NCBI GenBank assembly: GCA_020638635.1
Contig: JACKIE010000014.1
Span: 1 to 64,000 of the forward strand
Reading direction: 5' to 3'
Length of the DNA stretch: 64,000 bases
Origin: Planctomycetota bacterium
GTDB taxonomy: Bacteria > Planctomycetota > UBA8742 > UBA2392
Translations under genes and position numbers: made by a program
Notes under the pieces: generated by a model
Databases searched by the model: none
Seen by the model: the letters and a program-made list of their open reading frames with translations, nothing else
Told to the model about the DNA's origin: nothing
Shown here: positions 63,138 through 64,000 of the stretch, one piece after another
Position numbering within the stretch: the stretch's first letter is position 1
Layout: each line of letters opens with the position of its first letter

Positions 63138-64000
63138 GGGCCACCTCTAAGGGGCAGAAATGTACCTTGGGTATGAACGGTTCGGAAGGCTCCGATCTTC
63201 CCCATGTAATCGTACAAAAAGCGATGGTATGTCTTTATGGCATCGCTTAGTTTCGGATCGGCACCAAAGTCGTCAATCTTGAGGCCGATCTCGTTCGTCA
63301 GCGTTGCCATTGAGATGGGTCTGCCGTGCGAATGCCAACGTCCCTGATCCATCAACTTCGTTGCAATTTCCCCCGCACGCTCCTCGCGCATTTTTGCGTC
63401 TACCGGCTTGCCGCTCCCTTCCGTTCTGATCCAGTCTTTGAATTTGTACTTTGCAAGCCACTCCTCAAGAAGGCTGATTGAAAGCGCCTCAGCCTCTTTG
63501 AAGCTATGAAGTTCTCCCAAGTCCAACTGCTGAAGCAAGACTATCTCCGGCGTAGTTAGCTCGTGGTTCTGCGCCTTATCGATGAGCGCCTCATACTGCG
63601 CTAGATACGACTTCGCTGGTACGAGCTTGTGACCTCTGGGAATCTGTGGGTCGATTGGCCCAAGGCAGGAAAAGTAGTCCATCATGATCTTGTCCGCAGA
63701 CATCGCGAAGACTGTTCCGGCAGACATCGCGCGATCTGGGACGATTGCAATCACCTCGTGGTAATGATGGCGGATCGCTTGCACCATCCGCTCAACGATC
63801 TCGATAACACCACCCATCGTATCCAGAACGACCGCGAGTTTCTTGCTGCGCTTGGTCCGATTCTCAATGGCGTCCCTAACGTCCACGTCAAGTAGGTCAA
63901 AAATGTCGCCGAAAATACCCATGACGTCGGCATCCAATAGCGTCTCAATGTCGCTTGCTAAGCGATCCAGCTCCTTCTCAACAGTCTTGTCAACGCGGAT
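63134..64000 (-). CDS. SppA/ClpP-like serine protease of the SDH_sah family (5' part missing)
   Basis: 288 residues visible; the frame is open to the right edge, so the start lies outside. The segment VVLDTMGGVIEIVERMVQAI and VPDRAMSAGTVFAMSADKI with YFSCLGPIDPQIP match the serine dehydrogenase proteinase family, with the nucleophile probably Ser in AMSAGT and the following helix like SppA. The C-terminal 130 residues are helical. Soluble in the visible part. Lower GC than the neighbourhood, and an operon with the small gene downstream; possibly part of an acquired defence or stress cassette that continues past 64000. Confidence 0.78.
   Translation of the reverse strand: MRVDKTVEKELDRLASDIETLLDADVMGIFGDIFDLLDVDVRDAIENRTKRSKKLAVVLDTMGGVIEIVERMVQAIRHHYHEVIAIVPDRAMSAGTVFAMSADKIMMDYFSCLGPIDPQIPRGHKLVPAKSYLAQYEALIDKAQNHELTTPEIVLLQQLDLGELHSFKEAEALSISLLEEWLAKYKFKDWIRTEGSGKPVDAKMREERAGEIATKLMDQGRWHSHGRPISMATLTNEIGLKIDDFGADPKLSDAIKTYHRFLYDYMGKIGAFRTVHTQGTFLPLRGGP

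Overview
The window is GC-rich chromosomal DNA from a Gram-negative-like bacterium. Lipoproteins, signal peptides, an Aat N-end-rule transferase, a Hanks-type Ser/Thr kinase fused to TPRs, an ECF sigma/FecR-type pair, a fused 2-oxoacid:ferredoxin oxidoreductase and many small palindromic repeats fit a Planctomycetota or other PVC-like environmental genome. This placement is inference; there is no rRNA to settle it. No prophage, plasmid backbone or CRISPR array is visible.

Layout. 1-7.1 kb: TPR protein, uvrA, two unknown genes, a PqqB-like metallo-hydrolase. 7.1-12.0 kb: a secreted beta-helix protein, a FecR-like membrane protein with its ECF sigma factor, and a GrpB-family gene. 12.1-15.4 kb: an ABC exporter (ATPase plus permease) split by a REP/RAYT module and an EF-Tu domain III-like gene. 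15.4-21.5 kb: TPR protein, DUF899 thioredoxin-like protein, RNase R, TPR protein. 21.5-28 kb: korAB, a DUF6941 gene, a wrecked integrase, an unknown gene and a second RAYT. 28-37 kb: kinase-TPR receptor, trypsin-like protease, clpC, a membrane protein. 37-44 kb: tRNA-Ala, lipoprotein, hydrolase, tRNA-Leu, acyl-CoA dehydrogenase, a third RAYT between REP pairs, WD40 protein, zinc-ribbon protein, EamA permease. 44-51 kb: secreted and cell-envelope proteins, a DHH phosphoesterase and a P460-like cytochrome. 51.7-53.8 kb: an arsenic operon arsR-arsI-aqp-arsC. 54-64 kb: DUF4261, an inverted-repeat element, an HTH-TPR regulator, a methyltransferase, a probable selenocysteine-containing thioredoxin, aat, small genes and a partial SppA-like protease.

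Three things stand out. First, an in-frame TGA at 59327-59329 sits exactly where the first active-site cysteine of a TlpA-like thioredoxin belongs (W-A-T-W-[UGA]-G-P-C) and the reading frame continues through the rest of the domain, so this looks like a selenoprotein. Second, at least a dozen genes lack a Shine-Dalgarno sequence and instead have a TANNNT-like hexamer ending 6-7 nt before the start codon, the geometry of leaderless transcripts. Third, at least six families of palindromic repeats pervade the window. They lie inside coding genes in frame (uvrA, PqqB-like, ABC ATPase, kinase, a RAYT itself, a signal peptide) and repeatedly supply or abut stop codons of neighbouring genes, often of both members of a convergent pair.
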